NCBI GenBank assembly: GCA_963747345.1
Contig: CAVVFA010000009.1
Coordinates: forward strand, 558,001-622,000
From: GCA-2746795 sp963747345
Lineage (GTDB): Bacteria > Chloroflexota > Anaerolineae > Promineifilales > Promineifilaceae
Reading direction: 5' to 3'
Length of the DNA: 64,000 bases
Notes under the pieces: model-generated
Seen by the model: only the letters and a program-made list of their open reading frames with translations
Told to the model about the DNA's origin: nothing
Databases searched by the model: none
Shown here: positions 38,026-47,010 of the stretch, one piece after another
Position numbering within the stretch: position 1 is the stretch's first letter
How the letters are laid out: every line of letters starts with the position of its first letter
Position numbers and translations under genes: made by a program

Positions 38026-38684
38026 TCAAAAAACATATTGAAGGAAAACCAGAGCAATAATTGTAACGAATACCATAAGAAAGGAGGAGGTTAGGCAACT
38101 TCCTCTTACCTCCTTCAATATATTGATTTCTCTCTTAGATTCTTCAATTTTCGATACGCCAGCAATCCTTACATCAATATTTGCTATTTGAGGGTTTTCT
38201 GTCAAGATACTCAAAACAAATTGCTCTTTAGAGTTTAACAACAACGGACTAACTTCAATAGTATGTCCATTTACTAACTTTGCTTCACATCTCAAGTTTT
38301 TAGGAACAGTGGTAATTTCTGGCTCAGCCAGAATGAGTGTTTCTTCTGGAAATTCAAATCTAATTGGCTCTGCCCTCTCAAAATCAACAACTGTGATTCT
38401 CTACGACCGTCATTGCCAAATTCTATTACAACATTTCCCCAATTTGTTACTGGCTTCCCATTATAAAATACTTCAACATCCTGCTTATATTTATCATCAA
38501 CACCAACAAGACCATACTTAAAAACTTGTTGCGAACAATATGGCCTCTTTTTGGGAATAAAAAGTCCCGTACGATATTCCAGAAAAAGAGTAAAAATAAT
38601 CAATGAAATCGGTATTAGTACACCGCTTATGCAAATACCAACGAGAACACTTGACCCGTCTATCACCTGTAATATTTGTCCCAT
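38026..38684 (-). CDS. Conserved two-TM membrane protein (frameshifted)
   Basis: ATG 38684, with a purine-rich site upstream. An N-terminal membrane segment (SSVLVGICISGVLIPISLII) is followed by a beta domain (VTNWGNVVIEFGNDG), then a frame break near 38400. The next frame reads FERAEPIRFEFPEETLILAE and NGHTIEVSPLLLNSKEQFVL, and the protein ends in a last membrane segment (LMVFVTIIALVFLQYVF). The pattern of a small N-in beta domain ending in a PLLLN-type motif is one I know from uncharacterised bacterial membrane proteins. Total ~219 aa. The break fits one missing base. It is AT-rich compared with the flanks. Confidence 0.65.
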
Positions 38685-38805
38685 TGTAGAGTTCCCCTAG
38701 GAGGTGAGTTAAAATTTTATTTTTAGATTATAGCATACCACTCTGACGTGGTCTTCTTCCTAGTTGCATCCAAGTCACACCGCATCCGCTAGCACAATCC
38801 CCACA

Positions 38806-40676
38806 TCACCCAAGCGAATCAATCACATCCGCCACCAAATCATAGCGGCCAAAGGCGGGCATGAGGTAAACGCCCTGCGAGAATTCCTTGACTTGCGCCA
38901 GCGTTTCCTGCGCAATCAGCACCCCTTCCCGCGTCGGTTTGGCGGCTTGTCTCATGCGCTCCCGCTGTTCATCGGGGATGATCATGCCCGGCACTTCGTG
39001 GTGCAGAAATTCGGCATTGCGGCTGTTGTAAAGCGGCTTGATGCCCGTCACCAGCGGCAGCATCGGCTCCTCATAGGTGGCTTCGTAGGTTTCGATAAAC
39101 TGTTTGGCGGCAGCGGGGTCGAACACCGGCTGGGTTAAGGCAAAGTCTGCCCCGTTTTTGATTTTTGTATGCAGCAGACGCATTTCGCGCTCTGGATCTT
39201 TGGGTGTCAGGCTAACGGCACAGCCCACCGTGAAATTAGTCGCTTGATCAATGGACTGACCTGCTTTATCAACGCCTTGGTTGAGCTGCTGCTTAATCAG
39301 CTGAATCAGCCCCGTCGGCACAATGTCGTAGCTGTCCATCGCTTCCGGGAAATCACCAATGCGCGTGGGGTCGCCCATGACCACAAACAAGTTGCGGATG
39401 CCCATGGCGTGCGCCGCCAACAAGTCGCCTTGAATACGCAGCAAGTTACGGCCGCGTGTGGGAAAGTGCAGCACCGTCTCCACGCCCACGTTTTGCTGGA
39501 CGAGATAGGCCGCCGCCCAGGCGCTCATGTGCATCCGCGCCAACGGGCTGTCGGCCAGATTGAGCATGGTCGCGCCTGCTTCTTTGAGCATTTTGCGCAC
39601 CCGCCAGCAAACGCTCGGTGGCAATGCCGCGCGGCGGGCTCATCTCTACGGTGACGATGAACTTGCCAGCCGCCAGGTCTTGCGCCATTTGGGTTGGTTT
39701 AACGGTAACGGCCGTTCCCTCATCCTCTCCCCTCTCCGCAATTTGTATGGTGGGTAACGGCCGTTTTACTGCCAATGGATTATCCAACGCCGCCCGCATC
39801 GCCTGAATATGTGCCGCCGTCGTGCCGCAGCAGCCGCCGACGATACGCGCGCCCGCCTCCACAAACGACCGCGCATACTCGCCAAAATAAGCAGGCGTGG
39901 CCGGGTACATCACCCGTCCGCCTTCCACCTGCTCCGGCCAACCGGCGTTTGGTGCTGCCGATAACGGCCGTTCCGGCACAGCCTCGTGCATCATCGCCAC
40001 CAGACGCAGCACATTGGCGGGGCCAGTCGAGCAGTTGACGCCAATCACATCCACATCCAACTCAGCCAGCTTCCGCGCCGCCTCCTCGGGCGTCAAACCG
40101 AGCAGGGTGCGGTCATCGCGGGTAAAGGTCATTTGGGCGACGATGGGAATAGTCGAGAGAAAGGGCACGGGCGGCAGAAACGGCCGTTTTCAATTCCTTA
40201 AAGTCCGACATCGTTTCAAATATGAGCAAATCCACGCCGCCCGCTTCGGCCGTGAGCAGCGCCTCGATTTGTTCGGTAAACGCCTCTGCCGCTTGCGCCA
40301 CCGATACGCGCCCCAACGGAGCCAAGGTTGCGCCCAACGGCCCAATCGAACCCGCCAACAACACCGGCTTAAACGAACTGGCAATCACCCGCCGCGCCAC
40401 ATCAACAGCCGCCTGATTGATGGCGACTACATCCTGTTGCAGCCCGTGTTCTGCCAGCTTAAAACGATTGGCGGCAAAGCTATTGGTCTCAATAATATCT
40501 GCCCCCGCCTCAATATATTCCCGATGAATTTCGGCCACAATGGAGGGATTCTGCAAATTGATGATGTCTAAACTGATGTCCGCAGGCACCCCTTTGGCAT
40601 GAATCAAAGCGCCCATCGACCCGTCAAGGAGTAACGGCCGTTCCGCCAATTGTGCTAAAAATTCATCTCTTTTCAT
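38806..40676 (-). CDS. Homocysteine S-methyltransferase / methylenetetrahydrofolate reductase (two frameshifts)
   Basis: One bifunctional gene of ~623 codons. N-terminal domain: LLLDGSMGALI, ETNSFAANRFKL, zinc ligands GVNCSTGPANVL and VGGCCGTTAAHI; this transfers a methyl group to homocysteine to give methionine. C-terminal domain: MTHFR barrel with TVEMSPPRG, NLFVVMGDPTRIGDFPEA and FALTQPVFDPAAAKQFIE. Frame breaks near 40170 and near 39615 are both +1 in the gene direction. The architecture matches YitJ-type proteins. With mtnP it points to methionine salvage and recycling. All zinc Cys residues are present, so it is probably functional in the cell. Confidence 0.9.
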
Positions 40677-40703
40677 ATCGAAAACCTCTGTTCACCTTAT
40701 TAA

Positions 40704-40773
40704 ACCGCAAAGAACGCAAAAGGCGCAAAGAAAATCAAAGAAAAACCTTTGCGTTCTTTGCGCCTTTTGCGGT
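40704..40773. terminator. Inverted repeat of CGCAAAG/CTTTGCG words
   Basis: ACCGCAAAGAACGCAAAAGG with its continuation pairs with CCTTTGCGTTCTTTGCGCCT and the following TTTTGCGGT to give an imperfect stem of about 27 bp, between two minus-strand genes. Probably a terminator of the LCP gene. Confidence 0.55.
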
Positions 40774-40794
40774 AGAAAATATCGTAAAAAATGA

Positions 40795-41868
40795 CTACTC
40801 GTTGTTGTAAAACATCTCTTGAATCAACGGCCCCGCTGTCGCATTGTCCAGAATCAACACCTGAGACCCACCTTCCGTCAGATAACTGGAGACGTAACCG
40901 TAGCCCAACACCTCGTTTCGGATACTTTCCTTCGGAATCTCGCTCACGGTTTTTGCCAGCGCAATCAACTGGTCGAGGCTCAAATCCGTCCTAACACCGC
41001 TCTGAAGTTGTTGGTAGATGGACGGCGCTCTGGTCAGCAAGCCACCAACGCCCAATGACAACGCTTTATCCCGTGCCGACAAGATAACTTGCTGCTGGCG
41101 AGCCGCACGGCCAAAGTCAGTATCAGCATGACGGGTACGCGCATATTTCAGCGCCATTTCGCCATCTAAATGCTGCGTTCCCGCCGGAATAAAGAGCGGG
41201 TCATACCCATAATTCATGTCAGGATAGGTGGGGTCATTGATGGCTTGTGCCAAATAGACATCAATGCCGCCCAAAATATCAATCCCTTCTGTCACCGCCC
41301 CAAAATCAACCATGAGGTAATGGTCAATCGGCACACCCAGATTGTAGGCGACGGTTTGTATGGCTAACGAGGCACCCGCTTCGGGATTGTCTCCATTGGA
41401 ACCATAGACGAAGGCGGTATTGATGCGGTCGCGTCCGCGCCCAGGAATGGTCACGTACAAATCGCGGGGAATAGACAAAATAGAAATCGATTCTGTAACG
41501 GGGTCTACAGAGACCATCATCATGGAATCGGTGCGGGAAACAAATGCTTGCCCAGGCCGCCGGTCGATACCCATCAGCAATATATTGACCCGATCTGTGC
41601 CGCCCCACGGTTCCTGCGTGGGAAACAAGGTCGGGGTGGGCATACCGAGTTGCAGAGTTGGGGCGGCCAACAAGGGGCCATTTTGGTCAAGCTGCAAATC
41701 AATGTTTGCTACTTCGGCTACCGCGTTACTCATGGGATTTAACGGCCGTTGTACCACCACCTGAAACGTCAGATAAGCGAATATCATGACCGCTATGCCT
41801 GAAAAAATAAAAGCGACTGACAAGGCAAATGCCAGCCAGCCCGGAATGTGTGAATTTGATCCTTTCAA
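40795..41868 (-). CDS. LytR-CpsA-Psr (LCP) family cell-wall ligase
   Basis: 357 aa from a TTG start at 41868, with AAAGGA 9 bp upstream. One N-terminal membrane segment (ALSVAFIFSGIAVMIFAYL), then an extracytoplasmic LCP domain: VNILLMGIDRRPG, RTDSMMMVSVDP, SILSIPRDLYV, NTAFVYG and the Arg/Asp block ALKYARTRHADTDFGRAARQ. LCP enzymes transfer glycopolymers from lipid carriers to peptidoglycan or to surface glycans. All conserved Arg and Asp positions that I can place are present. It is divergent from moaA. Confidence 0.9.
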   Translation of the reverse strand: MKGSNSHIPGWLAFALSVAFIFSGIAVMIFAYLTFQVVVQRPLNPMSNAVAEVANIDLQLDQNGPLLAAPTLQLGMPTPTLFPTQEPWGGTDRVNILLMGIDRRPGQAFVSRTDSMMMVSVDPVTESISILSIPRDLYVTIPGRGRDRINTAFVYGSNGDNPEAGASLAIQTVAYNLGVPIDHYLMVDFGAVTEGIDILGGIDVYLAQAINDPTYPDMNYGYDPLFIPAGTQHLDGEMALKYARTRHADTDFGRAARQQQVILSARDKALSLGVGGLLTRAPSIYQQLQSGVRTDLSLDQLIALAKTVSEIPKESIRNEVLGYGYVSSYLTEGGSQVLILDNATAGPLIQEMFYNNE

Positions 41869-41882
41869 CGAAACATCCTTTG

Positions 41883-41980
41883 GTAATAATTAATGGTTGA
41901 ATTGTTGAGTAATTTAATTGTTAATGCGTGTAGATACCGACCCCATTAACAATTCATGAATTCAACAATTAATTATTATA
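41883..41980. repeat. AT-rich inverted repeat in LCP/moaA divergent spacer
   Basis: TAATAATTAATGGTTGAATT with its continuation is the imperfect complement of the AATTCAACAATTAATTATTA side, with a loop around 41932-41942. It lies in the 315-bp region between divergent genes and could be a regulatory or simply a palindromic repeat. The rest of the spacer holds the moaA promoter and no gene. Confidence 0.5.
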
Positions 41981-42105
41981 ACGGTTTATCCTATCCTCGC
42001 TGTTTGAAATGCCGTTGATTACCCTACCAATCATCAACCACTCACTCAATCATCTACTAAGTTTCATTACAAAAACAGTTAAAAAGAAAAAGTTGATAAA
42101 AACCT

Positions 42106-42134
42106 TTGACAAGGCGCGTGATTAACGATAGATT
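42106..42134 (+). promoter_or_regulatory. Probable moaA promoter
   Basis: TTGACA at 42106-42111, 17 bp, TAGATT at 42129-42134, ending about 50 bp before the start codon. No molybdenum-cofactor riboswitch was recognised in the leader. Confidence 0.5.
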
Positions 42135-42184
42135 AAGCGTCAGGAAAGACTTTTTCCACATCCCCATTTATTTGGAAGGAACCT

Positions 42185-43165
42185 ATGACACTAGATCGAT
42201 TTGGTCGAAACATAAACTACCTTCGTATTTCACTCACTGACAAATGTAATTTGCGCTGCGTCTACTGCATGTCGGAAGATATGACTTTCCGCCCTCGCAG
42301 CGAACTGCTACAAGACGATGAAATTTTGCGCCTCGTGCGCATCTTTGCTGACATGGGCTTTCACAAATTCCGGCTGACGGGCGGCGAACCAACCGTGCGT
42401 ACCAATGTCGTCGATATTGTCAAAGGCATCGCCGCGACACCAGGCGTTGAAACCATCGCCATGACGACCAACGGCTTGCTGCTAGACAAACTGGCGCAAC
42501 CGTTGGCCGATGCCGGTCTGTCGCGCGTCAATATCAGCATCGACACGCTAAACCCTGAAAAGTTTAACAAGATCACCCGTTGGGGTCAGGTGGAAGATGT
42601 GTGGCAAGGCTTGGATGCCGCCAAAGCTGCCGGACTGGGCATTAAATTGAACGCGGTTGTTGTGCGCGGCTATAACGACAAGGAAGATGTCGTTGATTTG
42701 GCGCGGCTGACATTGCATCAACCGTGGCAGGTGCGCTTTATTGAAATGATGCCCTTTGGCGACGTGGCCGATTTTCAGCAAGCAGGCACGGTGAGTGAAG
42801 CGGAGCTGCGGGCGACGATTGCGGCTGAGTTGGGCGAGTTATCTGTGGTGGATAACGGCCGTTTAGATGGTGAAGCCAGTCTCTATAAATTACCCGACTC
42901 ACTCGGCACGCTGGGTTTCATCAGTTCCGTCACGCAACCGTTTTGCGCCAGTTGCACCCGCGCCCGCCTCACCGCCGACGGCCGTTTACGCCTCTGCCTC
43001 CTGCGCGAACAAGAAGTCAACCTGCTAGACCCACTTCGCAATGGCGCTGATGATGAAGAAATGACCGCCATCATCAAGGAAGCCATCTTCTGGAAACCGT
43101 GGGGCCACAAACTGGATGAGCATGTGATTCCACTTAATCGGGTAATGTCGGAGATTGGCGGTTAA
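42185..43165 (+). CDS. moaA: GTP 3',8-cyclase (molybdenum cofactor synthesis)
   Basis: A 326-aa radical SAM enzyme that converts GTP to 3',8-cyclo-7,8-dihydro-GTP, first step of molybdopterin synthesis. The SAM cluster motif CNLRCVYC is near residue 20, then FRLTGGEPTVR, and TTNGLLL. The C-terminal second Fe-S cluster is CASCTRARLTADGRLRLC, with the terminal Gly-Gly required by MoaC partnership (MSEIGG). An RBS (AAGGA) precedes ATG 42185. It stands alone, ended by the terminator at 43220. Other moa genes must lie elsewhere. The cell therefore probably has a molybdoenzyme. Confidence 0.95.
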   Translation: MTLDRFGRNINYLRISLTDKCNLRCVYCMSEDMTFRPRSELLQDDEILRLVRIFADMGFHKFRLTGGEPTVRTNVVDIVKGIAATPGVETIAMTTNGLLLDKLAQPLADAGLSRVNISIDTLNPEKFNKITRWGQVEDVWQGLDAAKAAGLGIKLNAVVVRGYNDKEDVVDLARLTLHQPWQVRFIEMMPFGDVADFQQAGTVSEAELRATIAAELGELSVVDNGRLDGEASLYKLPDSLGTLGFISSVTQPFCASCTRARLTADGRLRLCLLREQEVNLLDPLRNGADDEEMTAIIKEAIFWKPWGHKLDEHVIPLNRVMSEIGG

Positions 43166-43219
43166 GGATACAGTCCCAAATTCAAAATTATTTACGGGCA
43201 AGCCGCCCTAAACTAACCA

Positions 43220-43257
43220 AAAAGCTCCGTTTCTAGGTAGAAACGGAGCTTTTTATG
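43220..43257 (+). terminator. Rho-independent terminator after moaA
   Basis: A 16-bp perfect stem (43220-43235 with 43238-43253, AAAAGCTCCGTTTCTA and complement) with GG loop, ending in a T run. Confidence 0.9.
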
Positions 43258-43314
43258 TATAATCCTGGTCACTTATTTTGGCGATTCGTGAACAAACAAC
43301 AGGAGGTTTACCCC

Positions 43315-44437
43315 ATGAATCAGAAGAAACGTCCCATCGGTATTACATTATTGGCAATTTTTGCAGGATTTGCTGCGTTATTTGCAGTAATCCACACCTT
43401 GCAACTCCTTCATTTGCTCCCCATTCCCGGCCCCTTTGGCCAAGTTAAGTTTTTTACCTTTAATCTGTTTGGGGCATTCATGTGGGGCATTATGGCAGCC
43501 ATCTATATCTGGGTTGTCAAAATGTTGTGGTCAGTTGATGCGCGTGGCTGGCTGTTCCTGGTCATCCTATCCCTTCTCAATCTATTTTTGATTGGTCTCT
43601 CTTTGATTGGGAGCAACAACCTGGCAATCTGTGTTGCCTTCGCTTCTCGTCAATGGCTTGATTCTCATTTACTGCTTGCTGCCTGGGACTAAAAATGCGT
43701 TTATCCCGCAAGAAGCGCCTAAACCTGCCGCACCTGCCTCTGCACAACCTGTCCGTCAAACGGAAACGGCCGTTCCCACCCCAGAACCTGCCTCGGCCCC
43801 AGTCGCCGCCGTGGTGGAGAATGTGGATATTGAAATGGAAACGGCCGTTGCCGCCGCCGCTGTCGTCACCGCCAAAGAAGTCATCGTTGAAGAGGACGAA
43901 GAAATCGACGAAGTAATCGACGAAGAAATCGACGAAGAAATCGTTGTAGAAGAGACAGAAGAACCTGCCCCAACCGCCGCCGATATTGTAGAAGAAGCCG
44001 CCCATGCCTCTCCGGGTGAAAACGCCAAACTCGCCACAGCCGCAGAATTTATTGAAGGCATTGGCCCCGCTTACAGCAAAAAACTGCAAGAGGTAGGCAT
44101 CGACTCTCCTAAATCTTTACTGGAAGCTGGCGCAACTCCCAAAGGTCGGAAAGAATTAGAAGAAGCCACGGGCATTAGTCACAAACTGATCATGAAATGG
44201 CTCCAAGCCGCCGACCTTTATCGTATCAAAGGCATTGGGTCACAATACGCAGAACTTCTGGTCACAGCCGGCGTCAATACTGTATTGGAACTAGGTAATC
44301 GAAATCCAGAAAACCTCCACCAAAAACTGATTGAAGTCAACGAAGAAAAACAACGAGTCCGAGAAGTGCCTTCGTTGAATATGGTCACAAGCTGGGTAGA
44401 ACAAGCCAAGGAACTGCCCCGCGTCATCAGCTATTAA
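43315..44437 (+). CDS. Membrane protein with acidic linker and DUF4332 domain (frameshifted)
   Basis: ATG 43315 follows AGGAGG. The N-terminal ~130 residues have four membrane segments (LLAIFAGFAALFAVIHTLQL; FGAFMWGIMAAIYIWVV; LFLVILSLLNLFLIGLSLIG; then, after a +1 break near 43607, VLPSLLVNGLILIYCLLPG). A linker follows that becomes extremely acidic (EEDEEIDEVIDEEIDEEIVV), then a helix-hairpin-helix DUF4332-type domain (FIEGIGPAYSKKLQEVGI, RIKGIGSQYAELLVTAGV). Such HhH domains bind DNA or other proteins. A membrane-tethered HhH module with an acidic spacer suggests a link between membrane and nucleoid, which is inference only. Confidence 0.78.
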
Positions 44438-44458
44438 TCACACTTAACCAACAAGGCC

Positions 44459-44500
44459 GCCCCATGACAAACGTCAACCCGTTTGTCATGGGGCTTTTAT
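44459..44500 (+). terminator. Rho-independent terminator overlapping a false start codon
   Basis: A 15-bp perfect stem, GCCCCATGACAAACG (44459-44473) with CGTTTGTCATGGGGC (44480-44494), then TTTTATTT. It contains two in-frame ATGs of the next gene, so translation of that gene most likely begins downstream. Confidence 0.85.
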
Positions 44501-44538
44501 TTCCAATCGACAAATTCCTCATAAAACTAAATACACAA

Positions 44539-45609
44539 ATGGATGGAAGAAACCGACGTATATCAAAAATTTGGCGAAAAACAAGACCCATTCGCGCCGT
44601 GTGGCGTGATACCGTGCTGCTTATACGTCAGTTTTTGTGGCCGCTGTTATTCTTCATTGTGACGGTTTTGATTAGCGGTATCATCTACAACAACCTCGCC
44701 AGACAGCTAGGAGAACCCATCGGCAGCAGCGATTTGGGGGAAGCACTCTACCATGTGATGGGCTTAACATTCTTCCAACCTTTAGGGGACGAACTCCCAG
44801 ACGATTTTCGCCTCGAAATCTTTTATTTTATAATGCCCATTATCGGTCTGGTTGTGCTGGCACTTGGATTAACCGATTTTGGCATTCTATTCTTCAATCG
44901 CAGTCAGCGCAGCAAGGAGTGGGAAATGGCTGTTTCCTCCACACTTAACAATCACATCGTCCTCGTCGGGTTAGGGCATCTCGGATTCAGAGTCGCGCAA
45001 GAACTAAACAGGCTAGACAGAGATGTTGTGATTATTGAAAAAGATATAGAAGATATGCTCATTAACCAAACACAGGCGATGGGTTTCCCCGTCATCGTCG
45101 GTGATGCTCGCCGAGAAGAAGAATTACGCGGCGCAAATGTTCATAAAGCCCGTGCCATCATCATTTGCACCCAAAACGACAGTGTGAATTTACAAATTGC
45201 TTTCAACGCCCGTAAGCAAAACCCCACCATCAACATTGTCATTCGCATTTTTGATGATGAATTTGGGCGTACAATCCATGAACAATTTGGCTACCGTGCC
45301 TTGAGTGCCACCGGCATGTCGGCACCCATTTTTGCTACGGCCGCTACTGGGGCAGATGTAACGCGCCCCCTAACCATCGAAGGAGAATCGCTGAGTCTGG
45401 CAAAGCTGGAGCTGGCTCGCCGTTCCCGTCTAGTCGGGATGAGTATGGCTGATGTGGAAGCGTTTTATCATGTGAGCGTGGTTTTTCTACGCCGTGATGG
45501 CACATCAAACTTTCACCCCGCAGGGGATCGCACCCTAGAAGAGGCAGACACCATCGCAATTTTTGGCGGGCAAGCGCAAATTGGGCGGCTGGTGAATGAC
45601 AATCTATAA
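44539..45609 (+). CDS. Ion-channel-like protein with RCK (TrkA-N/TrkA-C) domains
   Basis: Start set at ATG 44539, because earlier ATGs lie inside the preceding terminator. Two membrane segments (LWPLLFFIVTVLISGIIY and FYFIMPIIGLVVLALGLTDF) flank a pore-loop-like region, as in two-TM channels. The TVGYGD filter is replaced by GLTFFQPLGD. Then comes a Rossmann RCK domain with VLVGLGHLGFRVAQELN, acidic VVIIEKDIED, and a TrkA-C module (LELARRSRLVGMSMADVE). Probably a membrane-tethered NAD/ligand-regulated transport protein. Ion selectivity cannot be potassium by the usual rule. Confidence 0.8.
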   Translation: MDGRNRRISKIWRKTRPIRAVWRDTVLLIRQFLWPLLFFIVTVLISGIIYNNLARQLGEPIGSSDLGEALYHVMGLTFFQPLGDELPDDFRLEIFYFIMPIIGLVVLALGLTDFGILFFNRSQRSKEWEMAVSSTLNNHIVLVGLGHLGFRVAQELNRLDRDVVIIEKDIEDMLINQTQAMGFPVIVGDARREEELRGANVHKARAIIICTQNDSVNLQIAFNARKQNPTINIVIRIFDDEFGRTIHEQFGYRALSATGMSAPIFATAATGADVTRPLTIEGESLSLAKLELARRSRLVGMSMADVEAFYHVSVVFLRRDGTSNFHPAGDRTLEEADTIAIFGGQAQIGRLVNDNL

Positions 45610-45641
45610 GTTCTTCTAGTATCTTCTCAATATTCAAGGGA

Positions 45642-45736
45642 GACCTGACAGGTTTACAAAGCACTTTTCCGATCAGGTGTCTTTGCATGGCATATTAACC
45701 TTTACAGGCCAACGCATTTATAAACCTGTCAGGTCT
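45642..45736. terminator. 16-bp inverted repeat AGACCTGACAGGTTTA
   Basis: Arms 45642-45657 and 45721-45736 are perfect complements with a 63-nt loop, between convergent genes. The sequence resembles the hairpin at 20519-20551 in layout (AGACCT...AGGTTT). Confidence 0.55.
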
Positions 45737-45773
45737 TTGCCGCGATTTATTGAGATGTTACTTCTTCTACAAA

Positions 45774-46691
45774 TCATTTCCAAGCGTGCACAATTGCCCG
45801 GTAATATTGAATATGCGGTTCTGGTGGTTTTGGAAGCTGTGGCAGTAGATCAAACTCCCGTAACACATGGCCGCCTGCTCGTTTTACCTTTTGTAGAAAA
45901 GTATTTGCTTCTGGAAGTGTACTGGGTTGTGGCAACTTAGGCGCACCTTGCACAATTTTCACTCGACTAAATCCGGCAGCGCGGCAAAGTCCAACTATGG
46001 CTTTTTCAGTTGGAATCCACCAGTTAGTAAAATCACCATTCAATTCATCCCGTTCAAAAAATTGGCATAGTGTTTCATCTGTGAAATAGTTTGGTAGACA
46101 CGCTTCTGTTTCGATAATCGCTACTTCTTTTGTTGCCGCCGCTACTTTTTCTAAGGCAAGGATAGGATTTCGCATATGGTATAACACACCAAGATAGAAT
46201 ACGACATCAAATGGCCCCCCCAACTCTTCATAATCTACGGTCAAGTAATCCCCAATATAAGATTCGGCCTGGCTATTGAACACTTTACAAGCTAGATCAT
46301 AGCCACGTTTGCCAGGCAATTTGTCTGGTTCCCAAGCGGCTGTGCTTTCGAAGGGGATGGGGGTTGTCCCGTTTTTCTGCCACTCGCTTTGAATTTGTGT
46401 CGCCTTTTCCCTGTTTAGCATCCACACAAAGTGGTCTAAAGAAACAACACGACTTGCACCCAGTCGCTCCGCTGTCCAAGTATAGAATCCATCCCAAGCA
46501 CCAATATCAAGGACTGTTTTCCCTTGAAGATTAGGTAAATCAAGCTCAGCTAATTGTTTTTGAAGGGTTTCCGGGGATTTATCACCCGGCGTCACGATGT
46601 CATGACCGAAGTCGATGGAATGAAACCAATGAGGTATGGCAGCAACAGCTTGAATAATCTCATCTTTTGTCATGGGTTCGATATTGGACAT
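45774..46691 (-). CDS. Class I methyltransferase, CmoB/DUF1698-like
   Basis: 305 aa from ATG 46691 (MSNIEPMTKDEIIQAV); an upstream in-frame ATG lacks an RBS. Rossmann motif VLDIGAWDGFYTWTAERLGA, then VVSLDHFVWML and the motif FDVVFYLGVLYHMRNPILAL, which is typical of the tRNA uridine-5-oxyacetate methyltransferase-like family (DUF1698). Such proteins act on tRNA wobble uridines or on small molecules, and the true substrate is unknown. It lacks the large N-terminal domain of E. coli CmoB. It is divergent from the SulP transporter. Confidence 0.78.
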   Translation of the reverse strand: MSNIEPMTKDEIIQAVAAIPHWFHSIDFGHDIVTPGDKSPETLQKQLAELDLPNLQGKTVLDIGAWDGFYTWTAERLGASRVVSLDHFVWMLNREKATQIQSEWQKNGTTPIPFESTAAWEPDKLPGKRGYDLACKVFNSQAESYIGDYLTVDYEELGGPFDVVFYLGVLYHMRNPILALEKVAAATKEVAIIETEACLPNYFTDETLCQFFERDELNGDFTNWWIPTEKAIVGLCRAAGFSRVKIVQGAPKLPQPSTLPEANTFLQKVKRAGGHVLREFDLLPQLPKPPEPHIQYYRAIVHAWK

Positions 46692-47010
46692 ATTTAATCC
46701 CTGAATTTTCGTTTTGCTATTCACAAGTTGAGGAAGGGATTTTAGCAAGTAGCTGTTATATGACAAGGGGGGGGCGATGCTCTACACAAATAGACTACAC
46801 GAATAAGAAAAGCACAGATACAATCATATTCTATGGGTACACTCTAGAAGAAAACGGCCGTTTTTCCCACCGTCAACATCTCCCTATCAGAATCAGCGAG
46901 ACATTGGTCTTGCTGCTATTGACAGGATTGGGTAGTCTTTATAAATGTGAACTGGCTCGTAACACAGGTGACAAAGTGTGGAAACGAATGCAACTTTCGA
47001 GGAGAACTAA
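46692..47010. other. Divergent spacer, no gene seen
   Basis: About 320 bp between the methyltransferase (minus) and the SulP gene (plus). It holds one AACGGCCGTT palindrome near 46855 and a GAGGAGA ribosome site before GTG 47011. A plus-strand frame across the spacer lacks family features and I reject it as coding. Confidence 0.5.

Noticed and set aside
39897..40571. 224-codon frame antisense to the methionine gene
   Set aside because: Shadow of the minus-strand homocysteine methyltransferase, whose motifs are unambiguous.
41980..42184. Molybdenum-cofactor riboswitch upstream of moaA
   Set aside because: No conserved stem pattern was visible in the leader, only a simple promoter.
44464..44538. 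Earlier ATG starts for the RCK channel gene
   Set aside because: They lie within or right after the stem of a strong terminator, which would block translation initiation from the same RNA.
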